Shown one piece after another: positions 11,708 to 22,344 of a DNA stretch of 64,000 bases. A model generated the notes under the pieces. The model was not told the DNA's origin and made no database searches. It saw only the letters and a list, made by a program, of their open reading frames with translations. The DNA comes from Capitulum mitella (lineage: Eukaryota > Arthropoda > Thecostraca > Pollicipedomorpha > Pollicipedidae), in NCBI GenBank assembly GCA_030062745.1, contig CP099839.1, positions 2,671,001 through 2,735,000 on the forward strand. Direction: 5' to 3'. A program made the position numbers and the translations under genes. Each line of letters starts with the position of its first letter. Within the stretch, counting starts at the first letter, position 1.

Positions 11708-11981
11708 CTGGAAATACCGTAAAAAATGCTTCCTCTTGATGTGCCTTTAGGTTTGAAAGGCTACTCTTGTGACCCTTGATTATAACCTCTTTCGGTCGGC
11801 ACAGGACATACGTAAAAATGACGTTTTTCCCCTCCTCCTTAAACTCAAAGTACGTTTCTAGATGTGGCCATGGGTGGCCCAGACCGGGCTCGTCCTCTGC
11901 CTCCGAAACTGAGGCACCGTCGGACTCGGAGTCAAGGTTTTCGACCTCCAGTGGCGGCGTAAAGACGCCTTGATGGGACAT
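11708..11981 (-). pseudogene. BED zinc-finger exon of a hAT transposase, degenerate
   Basis: On the minus strand this reads from an ATG (MSHQGVFTPP..) through an acidic segment to a BED-like block around VLCRPKEVIIKGHKSSLSNLK. It ends at a GTGAGA donor whose complement is at 11701-11707. In BED fingers of hAT transposases this region binds DNA through two Cys and two His. Here the first Cys position is Tyr and the last His appears lost (HQEEAF), so zinc binding is probably broken. The downstream catalytic exons were not found within the element. The assignment rests on the SLSNLK-type motif plus location inside a hAT element. Confidence 0.5.
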
Positions 11982-12519
11982 TTTAGTGTCAGGTAGTTAA
12001 AATTTCAGGCCAGTCAAGAATCAATCACCACGCCATCGCCCCATGGACATCACAGATCCAGGCCATGGCGGCAGTAATCACGTGCTCAACAGCCTTGAGT
12101 GATCTTGGCGGGGAACCGTGTGGCGGTGGTAAGTAATCCGTGAGATTGAGACAACATTGAAAACTGCCGTCAGCTGGCTGTTCCAGTATAAATGACAATA
12201 ACTTTGATATCTTTTAGCCTGAAAAATGATGACAGTTAATTTATAATTTTAAGTCATATCAAACTTACGCATAATTCAATACTTTTGTCCCAAAAAAGAC
12301 CAAAGTCAGCTGGCCTTTATACTGAACCATTGCCGCCAGCTTGCCGTCAACGTTTATCAGCTGACGAATATTGTCAACAAGTCTACTCCGCGTTTGTCAG
12401 CTGAGTGCGCGCCCAGCCGCGCTTGTATCGCCGCACGCTATTGGGTGTTGGCTATTCAAGTAGCCAATGGCGTGTGCCGATGCAAATAAAGCCGCGCGGT
12501 GTCTGCAAGGAGTTTAAAA

Positions 12520-12680
12520 AATAACGGAGTAACGGAGTAACGGACCAAAAAGTAACGGAGTAACGGACCACAAAAGTAACTTCCGTTACTCAATCCGTTA
12601 CAGTAAAATAAAAGTAACGGGTCCGTTACTCCGTTACTCAAAAAAGTAACTTCGTTAGTAACGGAGTAAGGGAGTAACGG
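12520..12680. repeat. Right subterminal repeat cluster of the hAT element
   Basis: Repeated TAACGGAG and GTCCGTTACT motifs in the opposite orientation to those at 9055-9185. Confidence 0.8.
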
Positions 12681-12705
12681 ACCAGTGCTCACCTGTGTTT
12701 AAAAC

Positions 12706-12880
12706 GATATATCCGCTCTTGATTTTCTTCCACCTCTCCAACTGCTCTAAATATTGGTGGTCAAGGCATCGTGCTGTCGAAACGTCCGCAATACATATGA
12801 CATCATTTGAATTCTGCGTATCACCTAGATCCATATATGTCATGGATAACATCCAGGTCAGGATTTCGCCGGCAGTTCGT
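12706..12880 (-). other. Possible coding remnant between two transposons
   Basis: The minus strand reads as a protein-like peptide (GEILTWMLSMTYMDLGDTQ .. LERWKKIKSGYIV) that stops where the hAT element inserted. Rejoining across the hAT target duplication adds only a few codons before a stop. I do not recognise a family. It may be an old exon or the edge of another mobile element. Confidence 0.2.
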
Positions 12881-13099
12881 GAACAGTTCACGAATCGCTG
12901 TGTCGAATTCGGAGTTAACGAATCGCTTTGTTTGCGAACAGTTCGCGAACTGTTTGTAAACGCGGACAGCGATTGAACCGGTTCCCCGTTAAACCAAGAA
13001 ATGAGTTATGTGGTGCTGAATTGGTTCGTCTAATTCTTGTAGGGTCAGAGTGAAGCCGAAAGGGATCACTTGGTTAAATTCTGCACAGTTCTGCCTGTC

Positions 13100-13430
13100 T
13101 GTTCGCTCCGTCCCAGGTCTGAGATCAGTGTTCCGTATTTGGTCTGGTCCGTCTCCGGTTTGAGATCAGTGTCCTGTGTCTGGTCTGGTCCGTCCCAGGT
13201 CCGAGATCAGTGTCCTGTGTCTGGTCTGGTCCGTCCCGGTCTGAGATCAGTGTTCCGTGTCTGGTCTAGTCTGTCCCCGGTCTGAGATCAGTGTTCCGTG
13301 TTTGGTCTGGTCCGTCCCAGGTCCGAGATCAGTGTTCCGTGTCTGGTCTGGTCCGTCCCAGGTCCGAGATCAGTGTTCCGTGTTTGGTCTGGTTCGTCCC
13401 CGGTCTGAGATCAGTGTGCCTGTTCGCACT
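13100..13430. repeat. 41-bp minisatellite, 8 copies
   Basis: GAGATCAGTG recurs at 13121, 13162, 13203, 13243, 13284, 13325, 13366 and 13407, a spacing of 40-41. Frames through it (SGLVRPRSEISVP repeats) are products of the repeat and not evidence of a gene. Confidence 0.95.
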
Positions 13431-13602
13431 GTCCTAACTCGGAGTTCACTGCTCTGCCTGTCTGCTCGCTCCGCATCAAAATTCCTTTACCTCTTATTTT
13501 ACCACTTCCGATTTTGAATAACAACGAGAAGAACGGTCGCAATAGATTTATAAGATATTATTAGATAAGAGATATGCAGAAAATACAGAATAAAGCATCA
13601 AA

Positions 13603-13642
13603 TAATCTCTCTCTCTCTCTCTCCCTCTCTCTCACTCTCTCT
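13603..13642. repeat. CT microsatellite
   Basis: Imperfect run of CT dinucleotides with CCCT and CACT interruptions. Confidence 0.9.
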
Positions 13643-13810
13643 ATGTACGTGATGCAAGGTTGGGTGTTTGCCAATTTCAGTTAATAAAGGAACACGAACG
13701 AACTGTTCACGAACAGGGCGAACATCTTGCCGGCCGGTGGGCAAAGTCGCGAACGAACACAAACGAGCACGAACTGTTCACGAACAGCTGACAAACAGGA
13801 AACCTTGCAG

Positions 13811-16800
13811 GAAATCGACGGTACTTAGCAAATACTATTTGTGTTTCCTATCCTGTTTCATCTTACCGACTGATTGTATATGTGCGCGTGTGACGGCATT
13901 ACCGAGTACCTCATCTGACTTTTTTCAACTTTTTGACCTAGGAATGCAATAGCCACACGTTTTCTTTTGCTAGAGCGGAATGCTCGGTGCCGTACAATAC
14001 AATACAGTACAATACAAGAGGACAATATGTCTTTTTGGCATCTGGGGCTGTCACGGTGTTGCGTGATTGCTGCTATGTTGAAACCGTTTGAATTTTTCAT
14101 TCCACTCGTTTCTGCCGGTATAAAGGCGCTGGTCTCGCGTTGCGTAACGTGTGCGCACTCGCCGATGTCTGAGACGCCCAAGCGGCCAGCCAAGCTGTTG
14201 AACTGAGCGCCAAAACAACGACTAGGAATCTAAAAACTGCATGACCAGAAAACGCAGAGCAAACTCCCCTGCGTATTGCATGTGGCAACATCACCCGTGA
14301 CGGAACGGTGCGATGGAACGGTGCGATGGTGCGAACAGACACGGAACTCAGAGCTGGGACGGAACGGAAAGACTCGGAACAGTGAACTCAGAGCTTGGAC
14401 CAGTGGCGTTGCCAGGATTTAGTTCAGGTGGGGACAAACTCAAATTCATGGCCACCAACGAACCCTAAACTCGGAAAACTTGCTTGTACACCTCGCCTCT
14501 TTAACACCTCTGTGTTTCTCCTGGGCCAATGGCAGAGAGGCAAATTGTACAGTTTTGTGCGATGACGGTTTGGAAAGGTGGGCGGGCAGTAGGATGATTA
14601 ATTTCAGTGGATTCAGGCCGGAACGGGGTGCGGCATGCACGTAAAGCGCAAGGTGCCCAAGCGATTAAGAACCCTCCTTTACTTCCACCAAACTGCTATC
14701 GCTAAGATGCCGAAAATTGGCGGGAAGGAGCACGTGGTACGTGGCAGTCGATATATGCGGGTGTTCTGCACGTGAATAGTTTCAGCCCGGTGTGCGCGGA
14801 ACGCACGTGTTGAGTATACCCTTTTGCCATTCAGTTCTCTGGTTTGGGAACCGCTGATGCTGGGGGCGCCCAGTTTTGTGATGGGTTGCAAAGTCCCAAA
14901 CGCCGTATAGGACAAGCAAGATTCAGGGCATCAGTGGCAAGATGCCGCCCTTGTGAACGTACAACTTTCGGACTTACAGCTTATCATCCACTGTGATATT
15001 TAGCTTACCTTCACTACTGAGACTCCGGGTCCATTTTCACCTCAATCTCTACGCGCGGACCCAGCATCCAATGCCCGCACGGCCACCGGACATGCCACAG
15101 GCCGAGACGAAGCGCACGGACGGCACCTGCTCGTGTCGCCGCGCGTCGCTCCGGCGGGCCACTGCGGCCGGCGCCGACCCCTCGGATCAGTCTCGTCAGC
15201 CGGGACTGAGGCGGCGGCGGAGGCGCGCCAGGTGCGATTCTGACGTTCGCGCGAGAAGAAGCTAGTTGCGCGGCTTCTAGGACAAGACGGGTGCCGAGGT
15301 GGAAGCCGAGTGCTAGATAGGAGTCGTCCATTAACTAGAGACAAGCCAACGCGTTACATGTTCGGTTTGGGATCATGAAATCGAGGTTTCGTATTGTGCA
15401 TATACTTGTGCATTCGCTTAGTGCCAGCATTGCCCATGTGAAACGATATCTGCCGTCCTTGCCATGCGGGTAGAAATGAATCGTACACGCTTCCGCAAAC
15501 GGGGGATCACAAGTACAAGCTGCGCGTTCAGAGGGGTGGTTTCTTGCCACTGATGTCCTAAATCTTACCTGCCCTAGATGGCGTTTGTGACTGCAGCTCA
15601 CCACAAAATTTGGCGCCTTCAGCATCAACGGTTCCCGAACGAAAGGCTTCAATGGCAGACGGTTGCACCTCAGCACGAGCATCCTGCACACACCAGACTG
15701 AAGCTGTGGGCATGCAAAACAGCCACATGTATCGAGTGGCGCGTATCACGTGCTCCTGCGCGCCAATTTTTAACATACCAGTTGTTGTAGTTTTGCGGCA
15801 GTAAAGCACGGGTGTTCATCGATTAGGCACCTCGGACTTCACGTGCAAGCTGCACCCTCGTTTCAACCTGAATCCATCAAAATTGATCGTCAAGTTGCCA
15901 GTCCGCCTTTCCAAGCCATCATCGCGACAGCGACGCTTGCGTCCTGGGCATTGGCCAATCAAAAACGGAGGGACGTAAAAGAGGTCCACGCGCGCTGCAC
16001 GTGACCCGGTGCGCCCTGCCCAACATGTGAGGTACTGTTGAATACCACTATTACTGGTCTATCTACCCACCACAGCTCAGCCGCCTATGTCACTGTTCAC
16101 GGCACTCAGAGGTCCCCGAGTCCAAATCGGAATACGTGCTTGAGGATCGCCACGCGGATTACACGTGGGTGCCGACCATAAACGCAGGCACCCGCAAGGG
16201 GGGCCATGCTGGCCCCAGGTGTTGAGTCAACAGCATCCACCGTCTGGCCTGTACCCATGATTAATTGGATTATGCAGAGGTCCGGCTCGCGCCGCACGGT
16301 ACGTGCCACACACCACGAATCACTTCAAAATTTACACCACAATCTGTCCGCCGAGTTGGCGCACCCGATGGTGCCACTTGTGTCGCCATCGGCTGGATTG
16401 TTCGGGCGCTAGAGGCTCCGAAACTTCAACATACTGACAAACACCAAGATCCAAACTTTTCGAGCTACCGCCATGTATGAAATCTTGGTTTGCTGAAAGC
16501 GTGCAAAACGCGTTTCTACCTCTTTTGATTTTGACTAAATGATGCGAGAGGCTTGGCTGGGCTTGGCGCTAGGGAAATTTTATACATGGAAATTTGACTG
16601 GCCGTTACGAAACGTTACAAGAGGGTGGGGAGTAAAAAATCACTGAAAAGTGCTACGTGATTTACCGACAGTCCCTTGTCAGTGGTGTTTGTGCTGGTAT
16701 TTTGTTAACCTGGTGCGGATCCAGGAGTTTTGGAAAGTGTTCTACATTTAGAGAAGCGGACACAGAGCGTACTGAAGAGAGGAGAACCAGCAGCCTGTAG

Positions 16801-17297
16801 TGTCTCCTTGCTGCCACGTGCGGCAGCCCACCCAGGGATCCTCCGTGCGGGAGATTCCACCGTAACCTTCTAGACGTTCAGACAGCTCAGCTGGAGGACG
16901 ATCATCAGCCGGTGTTCTCAGCGTAAATCCCGGTCTGCCTCCGGCCCCGCTCCCCGGGATGTCGTCTTCAGCCAGCCTCTGCTGCAACGTTTGACTGTTG
17001 ATTAGACCACCCTGTCTAATTAGGGCCGCCGGCTCACAAAGAAAACACCGAACGCTGATTGATATGCGTACCACGCCGCGCCACGTCAGAAGCTGTTTAT
17101 AACACGTCAGAAGCTGTTAAAAGCCCGTCAAAATGCCGGATATTTTTTAATGAGATGGCAATTGCCCGGCTTGACGGACAGTTATCATGTTCCAGGGAGG
17201 AGAAGTTCTAATGTGTTTTCGGTGTACTCATTCGTTTGTCGTTTGACGTCCATTCAGTTTAGAAACTTCGGAAAAAGTGTTGGTAACTGTGCGTAGG
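13811..17297. other. Unassigned repeat-like DNA, no gene supported
   Basis: There is a short stutter of GGAACGGTGCGAT near 14300-14400. Segments with GCACGTGGTACGTG, TCACGTGCTCCTGCGCGCC and GGTACGTGCCACACACCACGAATC (about 14730, 15745 and 16300) look like related dispersed repeats in both orientations. GC-rich overlapping frames at 14993-15344 have no recognisable family. I see nothing else. Confidence 0.35.
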
Positions 17298-17317
17298 CAA
17301 GGGGCGTAGCCAAAGAG

Positions 17318-17590
17318 GAGGCATGGGATATCTCCCCTGAGCCAAGCGGTCTGCAATACATATGAATCGTTCCCGCAGGAATACGGAATAGTGGTCATAT
17401 AAACGATATAATAGCAAGCATTATATTTTTTCCTGTGCATAAGTATGACGTCAGTTAGATAACATTGCTACTTTTTCTTTACATTTTGTCTTATAACAGT
17501 GAAATACGACAAAATCTGGAATTCCCTCCCCCCACCGAGGAAAATCCTGGCTACGTGCTGGACGTAGGATCGTCACAGAACGGGGGCACG
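17318..17590. repeat. Family E dispersed repeat fragment
   Basis: It shares GAGCCAAGCGGTCTGC and the following AGGAATACGGAATAGTGG with 47350-47430 (AACCAAGCGGTCTAC; AGGAATGCGAAATAGTGG). A third short match occurs at 25420-25440. The class is unknown. Confidence 0.55.
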
Positions 17591-17780
17591 AGCCTTGATA
17601 TTCCTCTCAGGCTGTCGGTGATAAAAGGGCCACCCCTGTACATAGTGCTGGGTGGGTTACCAATCGCTTGCACTGCGTGGAAAGCGTAACATGGCTGGGT
17701 TGCAGATACACAAAGTACAATGCATACCATTATGTTATGTTTTTTTACATTACATTCCGTCAGTTACAGGGCACCTTTAA

Positions 17781-18288
17781 CCCGTCCCCGACTGGGGGGC
17801 AGTTGACCGCCCCCTGAGGTTTTTCTAAGATTGCGAGAGAACGAACAAACGCAGAGACACGAAACTTTGTGTACCTTTTGCTTCATTAATTTTACATCTC
17901 GTGTCAACATTTTGACCTCAGGTCAGGTCAGGCGCCTGGCCTAGGTCAGGTTAAACGGACCTATGTTCAGAAAAGTTTAGCGCCCTGTAACTTTTTCACA
18001 AAACAAGATATCTCAATAATGTTTTCAGGGATTAGTGATCGTGATAGATGCTGTCTCAAATTTGCTCTCTCAAACAAATCTGCTATCTCAGGTTTTTCGG
18101 AATTTTCCGGGTCATTGACCTAAGGTCCAGCCCATTTTTAAGACATGTCGTCGTTTTTTTTTCGGAAATTGACGGAATATTTTATAACATTTTTAGTGTG
18201 TAGTGAAGCGAACATCTAGTTACCGTCATTGGGCAAAGTATCAATGACTTCCAGCCATTGACCTGAGGTCAGGTCACGAATAAGTATT
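17781..18288 (+). mobile_element. Family A fragment (left end, truncated)
   Basis: It starts with TTAA (17777-17780) then CCCGTCCCCGAC and follows the left 500 bases of family A. It breaks off just after GGTCACGAATAA, and the right half is missing. It retains the half-site cluster, including TGACCTGAGGTCAGGTCA at 18259-18276. Confidence 0.8.
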
Positions 18289-20145
18289 TCGTTTTGCTCT
18301 CTTAATTACTTAGAGCACCAAGACGGTACCAGAGCCGGTAGCCGTAAATCATATGTTGCCCAGTCACATGTTTCCATCCTACATGCCATTATTCAACACC
18401 AGTCTTTTTTTTTTCCCCCTCTTTATTACTTACAGCACTAGGGCATCGATAGCTTTATGCAAACATGGACCAAAGTGGACAGTTTCTGAAGCCCTCTTTA
18501 GGCCGTAAATCTGCCCTTGTTATGCACGGACGACACCGGCAGCCCTTGCCGAACGCCCAGGAATCGCCTGCTCCTGCCTCCGCTGACCCCCCTCGGCCTG
18601 CTGCGCCACGCACCGTCCAGAGTTCGGCCGGCTCAGCCCCTTTCGCGAGACTCGACGTGCAATCTATGCAGGGGCGGGGGATGAGCGAGTAGCGAGAGCT
18701 CATCCCAACTCGCTGATTTGTCGTTGCGTGGATCACCAGTCATCAAGGGAGAATGATAACACCCAACTTTGTCGGATCTGAGTATGTTTCGGCTATGGGA
18801 AGACGCACCACAAGGGAGCCGTTTGGGGCAGTTTTCCACCAAACAGGAGCAGTCTCAGCTATAATACACCCTGCTGGGAGTAAATTTCCCAAAATATACC
18901 TCTGCTACCACTAAATTTAAAAATACTCCTACAAATGCCTCTACTTCTAGTATTACTAAGTGCAGCGAATTTGTTCCGACTACGGAAAGCCTGCCACTCT
19001 GCAAACTGGCATTACATCTGGGTAGAATTTCATGTCCTTCTTCGAATATTTCCCAAAACGGATTTTCGGGAACGACCACTTCTGATTATGCAACCGGTGA
19101 AATCGCGACCATCGATGCTGATTTGAAATAATCATTTAGCTGACTGTTTTAAGCACTCGACACCATCCGTCTTTTATGCGTCTTAAGGTCTACATGTCAT
19201 AACAGTGTTTACACGTCACTGTATGCTGCCTCACTACCTCCTGATTAAATTAAAGTCCGCTGATGTCACGCAGGCATGGGCGTCGCTATGATCACTAAGA
19301 CAGTGTACCAGAGTGTCAATCCACACCCACCCCACCCAGCCATACGCACACCAATGACGATAAGCTGGCAGAACATCATATGAGGAGCAAGAGGAAACCT
19401 AGAACTCCATTCATTAAAAACAAAAAAAAAATACAGTGATTAAATGGGAGCTGAGTTGAGGTGACCAGTATCCCAGTTTATCGCCTGTCTGACTTGACTG
19501 ATGAAAACAGAAAATGGAATCGTGAGAGCCCCATCTTATGCGCCCACCACTGTGCAGACCTCGCTCCTCAAGCCTGCTGGCTGACTGGAGCGACTGGCAA
19601 GCGCAGCACGGCGACACGGTGCGATAACGTTACTGCGTCGGAATTGTCACCAGGCGGCGCTGCAGTCCCTGACCTGCCCCACGCGCCGCTACGTCGTGCG
19701 CCGCGGCCGGCCCGAGCGCGGTCACAGACCGGCTGGACAGGAAGGACGGGGCTCTGTATTGGCTGGACGGGGGCCTGCAACCCCATTTCTTAAAAAAAGA
19801 AATCCCGACTGAGGCGAGATAGGTTGGAAAAAGCCAGTCACGCGGCCGCCGGCAAGGTCAGCCAGAGGTCGGGGGACGCTGAGTGAGTTCGGCCCGGTCG
19901 GCCAGAGCCGGCCACTCGGCCAGCCGCCCTCCCCACCGCCGCAGCCGCGACACATGGAACTGACAGAACGAACCCCGCACGTGCACGCAGGTCCCCAGCC
20001 AACCACACGTGACTGTCGCTTCTTGAGTGGTTGCTGTTTGTCACCCTCTGGAGCTCAGACAATGGGAGATCAGGCGGAGGAGATTGACGGACGGACAAGA
20101 CGGATAGGCGTCTGCAGCGGGGGAGAGGAGAGGGAAGGTGCCGAG
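18289..20145. other. Unassigned, includes family H repeat copy
   Basis: 18650-18890 resembles 20145-20385: both carry CGTGCAATCT.TGCAGGG, a GCGAGTAGCGAG/GGAGTAACGAGG block and CTGCTGGGAGTA. The GC-rich frames at 19560-20240 overlap on both strands and show no family. No gene supported. Confidence 0.4.
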
Positions 20146-20385
20146 ACTCGGCGTGCAATCTGTGCAGGGACGGGCGATGAAGGAGTAACGAGGACGTATC
20201 CCACGCCGCGGATTTGTCCTTTCGCAGATCGCCAGTCAGCACGGGAGGCTGATACTAACACAGCCCTCCCAACTGTGTCGAAACCGGATCTGTTCCTGTT
20301 GTTGCAAGACATACAGCACGGAGACAGTTTTCCAGCGAACAGGGACACTCCCAGCTATGTACGCTCTGCTGGGAGTAGATTTACT
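20145..20385 (+). repeat. Family H repeat, second copy
   Basis: Direct-orientation relative of 18650-18890, recognisable by GTGCAATCTGTGCAGGGACGGGC and GCTCTGCTGGGAGTAGATTTAC. Function and class unknown. Confidence 0.5.
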
Positions 20386-20508
20386 AAAACCGAAAATGGT
20401 CTTTACAGGCTCCCAGACTTTGGGCACGAATATGAAAACAGACAAGTTTTTATCTTGGGAGGCACTGGGGTTTACGTGCAATATACGAGACATATATGTC
20501 TTGTATAT

Positions 20509-20511
<3 letters not shown>

Positions 20512-20582
<71 letters not shown>
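20512..20582. repeat. TA microsatellite
   Basis: Uninterrupted TA run of about 65 bases directly to the left of the family B copy. Confidence 0.95.
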
Positions 20583-20584
<2 letters not shown>

Positions 20585-20588
20585 GTGT

Positions 20589-21790
20589 GTGTGTCGTCAA
20601 GACCACTTTCAACAGATTCCGGGCGGGCGCATGGTATTTTCACGTGCAATTTTTAGGGTGTACCCAAAAAAAGCAAATGTAAAGGAATTTCATGGACGAA
20701 AGACTTGGAACCTGCGCCGCGCGATTGAAGTTCTACCACTAGCTACAACACCCCTAGAAGCGAATTGGTGAACTAAGTGACGACCTTCGGTAAGCCGGCT
20801 ACAGATGTTGAGTTCGGGCATTGCTTTGCAAAGCAAAGGCATACGTCTAATCAGAATTTACACCGGAGTCGAAATATATCGGTTTTACATACATATCAGA
20901 GAAAATTACGTAGCCAAGCATATTTGCGCAGAACGCCATTATCTCACTGCTCCCGCTGCAGTGCAGTGATACGGCATAGTCATCTCTTTGGAATGAAAAC
21001 TTAGGTTGTTTTTCGTCATGTTTTCTCTTCGGTATGAACATCAGACATGCCTATTAAATGGGTTAATTGCATGGCAAAGTTCGGCATGAATGTCGCAATA
21101 ACACATTTAAGAGCTGTTGCGGGCTTGCAATTCGAGAATAATCGGACAACGACAATCCTCCTGGCTGCTTACTTTCCCGGCATTGGCCACTGGCTGGGGC
21201 CCACCTGTTCTTGCTCCCCTGAAGCACCAACCAGTCTTTCGACCCACCCCCCATCGTGCAGATAGCACCAACTGTAAACAAAGCAGCGCAGTATCCGTGA
21301 CTCATGGACGGGCCGGGAAGAAGGATGGAGGGGGGGGACTGCAGGCCCAGTGACTCCCGTTAGTTTACCGAGGCGCAATGCTGTGGTGAGATTTTGACAG
21401 GGTGCGTGCGTCTGAGAGATTGCTCTTGAGTGAGGATGACCACCAGGATGAAAACAAAGCATTTTGTCTTAGGGCAGCCTAGTGCCTTGCTAAAAACTCA
21501 GTTGCCTTCGAACAAAGACGTGACAAACTGTGTGCGGTTTTTTGCAAGCTGCGAACAAACCACGGATCTCTGCGAGATGGAAGGGTAAGAACCCGTGGCA
21601 GTCCGTTTTTAAACCAGTGGGAGCTGAGGTGGCCGAGATGTGGGCGAGTGAAGGGACCTCCACAACGGATCGAAAAAAGTACGATAGTGTTTTGATAAAT
21701 ACCAATCTGTGGACAAAATGAAGAAGTAGATAAGGACCATCTTCCGCTGTTCTCCAAAACATTTTTCATGCGGTTGTTCGATATCGCTTG
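20589..21790 (+). repeat. Family B dispersed repeat, copy 2 (uninterrupted)
   Basis: Full-length counterpart of 1051-3640. At about 21608-21616 it carries the single-TTAA empty site (GTTTTTAAACCAGTGG) that in copy 1 is occupied by family A. No coding capacity is recognised. Confidence 0.65.
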
Positions 21791-22340
21791 CTGCAAATGT
21801 AAGGGAACAACAATCTGCAATTGCACGCGAGGAAACAAAGTACATTTGAAGGACATTTCGTTTCACCAGGACCAGCGGGGGTTCTCAGACTCCACGAATA
21901 GTTCTGAGAGAAGCTGACAGGTGTGAAACGGCACGGCGGGAGGCGTTAGAACCGAGAAGACGAGCTGCAGCGGAGAGAGCTGGGAAAACCAGTCCTCGCC
22001 AGCGATAAGCCAGGGCTCTGAACCACTAGTAGATGCACGACTTGGGCACTCAGGCATGCAACATGGTCTGACTCTTACGTCATCGTCGCCCGTGATTGAC
22101 ATGGATGAAAGTTTCCCCGGATTTGAACACAGATGACTCAGCAAATACCGCCTTGGCTGCGGACCGGCTGGGAGTCTGAGATCGGGCGGTTGCTGCCATA
22201 TGCAGTGGGTTTTAGGTGAATATAAACCGTGTCACTGAATACACAGATGTCCGTGTCACAGATAAACCGTGTCACACGCTGGATACAGAGAAAGTTTCGC
22301 TAGTTAGAGACCGTGCTCGTGAGAAAGAAGCAAGCACGAG
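21791..22340. other. No gene seen
   Basis: Nothing supported between the family B repeat and the decayed gene that follows. Confidence 0.35.
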
Positions 22341-22344
22341 GACT

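Larger units (their letters stand above)
9044..12697 (-). mobile_element. hAT-type DNA transposon, degenerate (3.65 kb)
   Basis: The element is bounded by an 8-bp direct repeat, TTTAAAAC, at 9036-9043 and 12698-12705, the target-duplication length of the hAT superfamily. Its imperfect inverted ends are CATAGGTGGGCATCG on the left and, read on the other strand, CACAGGTGAGCACTG on the right (11 of 15 match). Both subterminal regions are packed with GTTACTCC/TAACGGAG motifs (9060-9185 and 12520-12680), probable transposase-binding repeats. A minus-strand BED-finger-like exon survives at 11708-11981. The interior also carries fragments with piggyBac-type ends at 10223 and 10243, and no complete catalytic domain was found. 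Confidence 0.75.
12875..13810. mobile_element. Fold-back element with GAAC/GTTC-rich ends
   Basis: The left end (12877-12960) holds GTTCGTGAACAGTTCACG and GCGAACAGTTCGCGAAC. The right end (13690-13800) holds GAACTGTTCACGAACAG twice, in inverted orientation. The interior contains a 41-bp minisatellite and a CT microsatellite, with no transposase frame. The arrangement of palindromic subterminal repeats resembles hAT-derived non-autonomous elements, but exact ends and target duplication are not resolved. Confidence 0.45.

Noticed and set aside
13070-13517. Repetitive proteins with SGLVRPRSEISVP units
   Set aside because: Direct translation of the 41-bp minisatellite; no conserved flanks.
19954-20682. 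242-codon plus-strand frame
   Set aside because: Its second half translates the TA microsatellite as poly-IY and the first half crosses repeat DNA.
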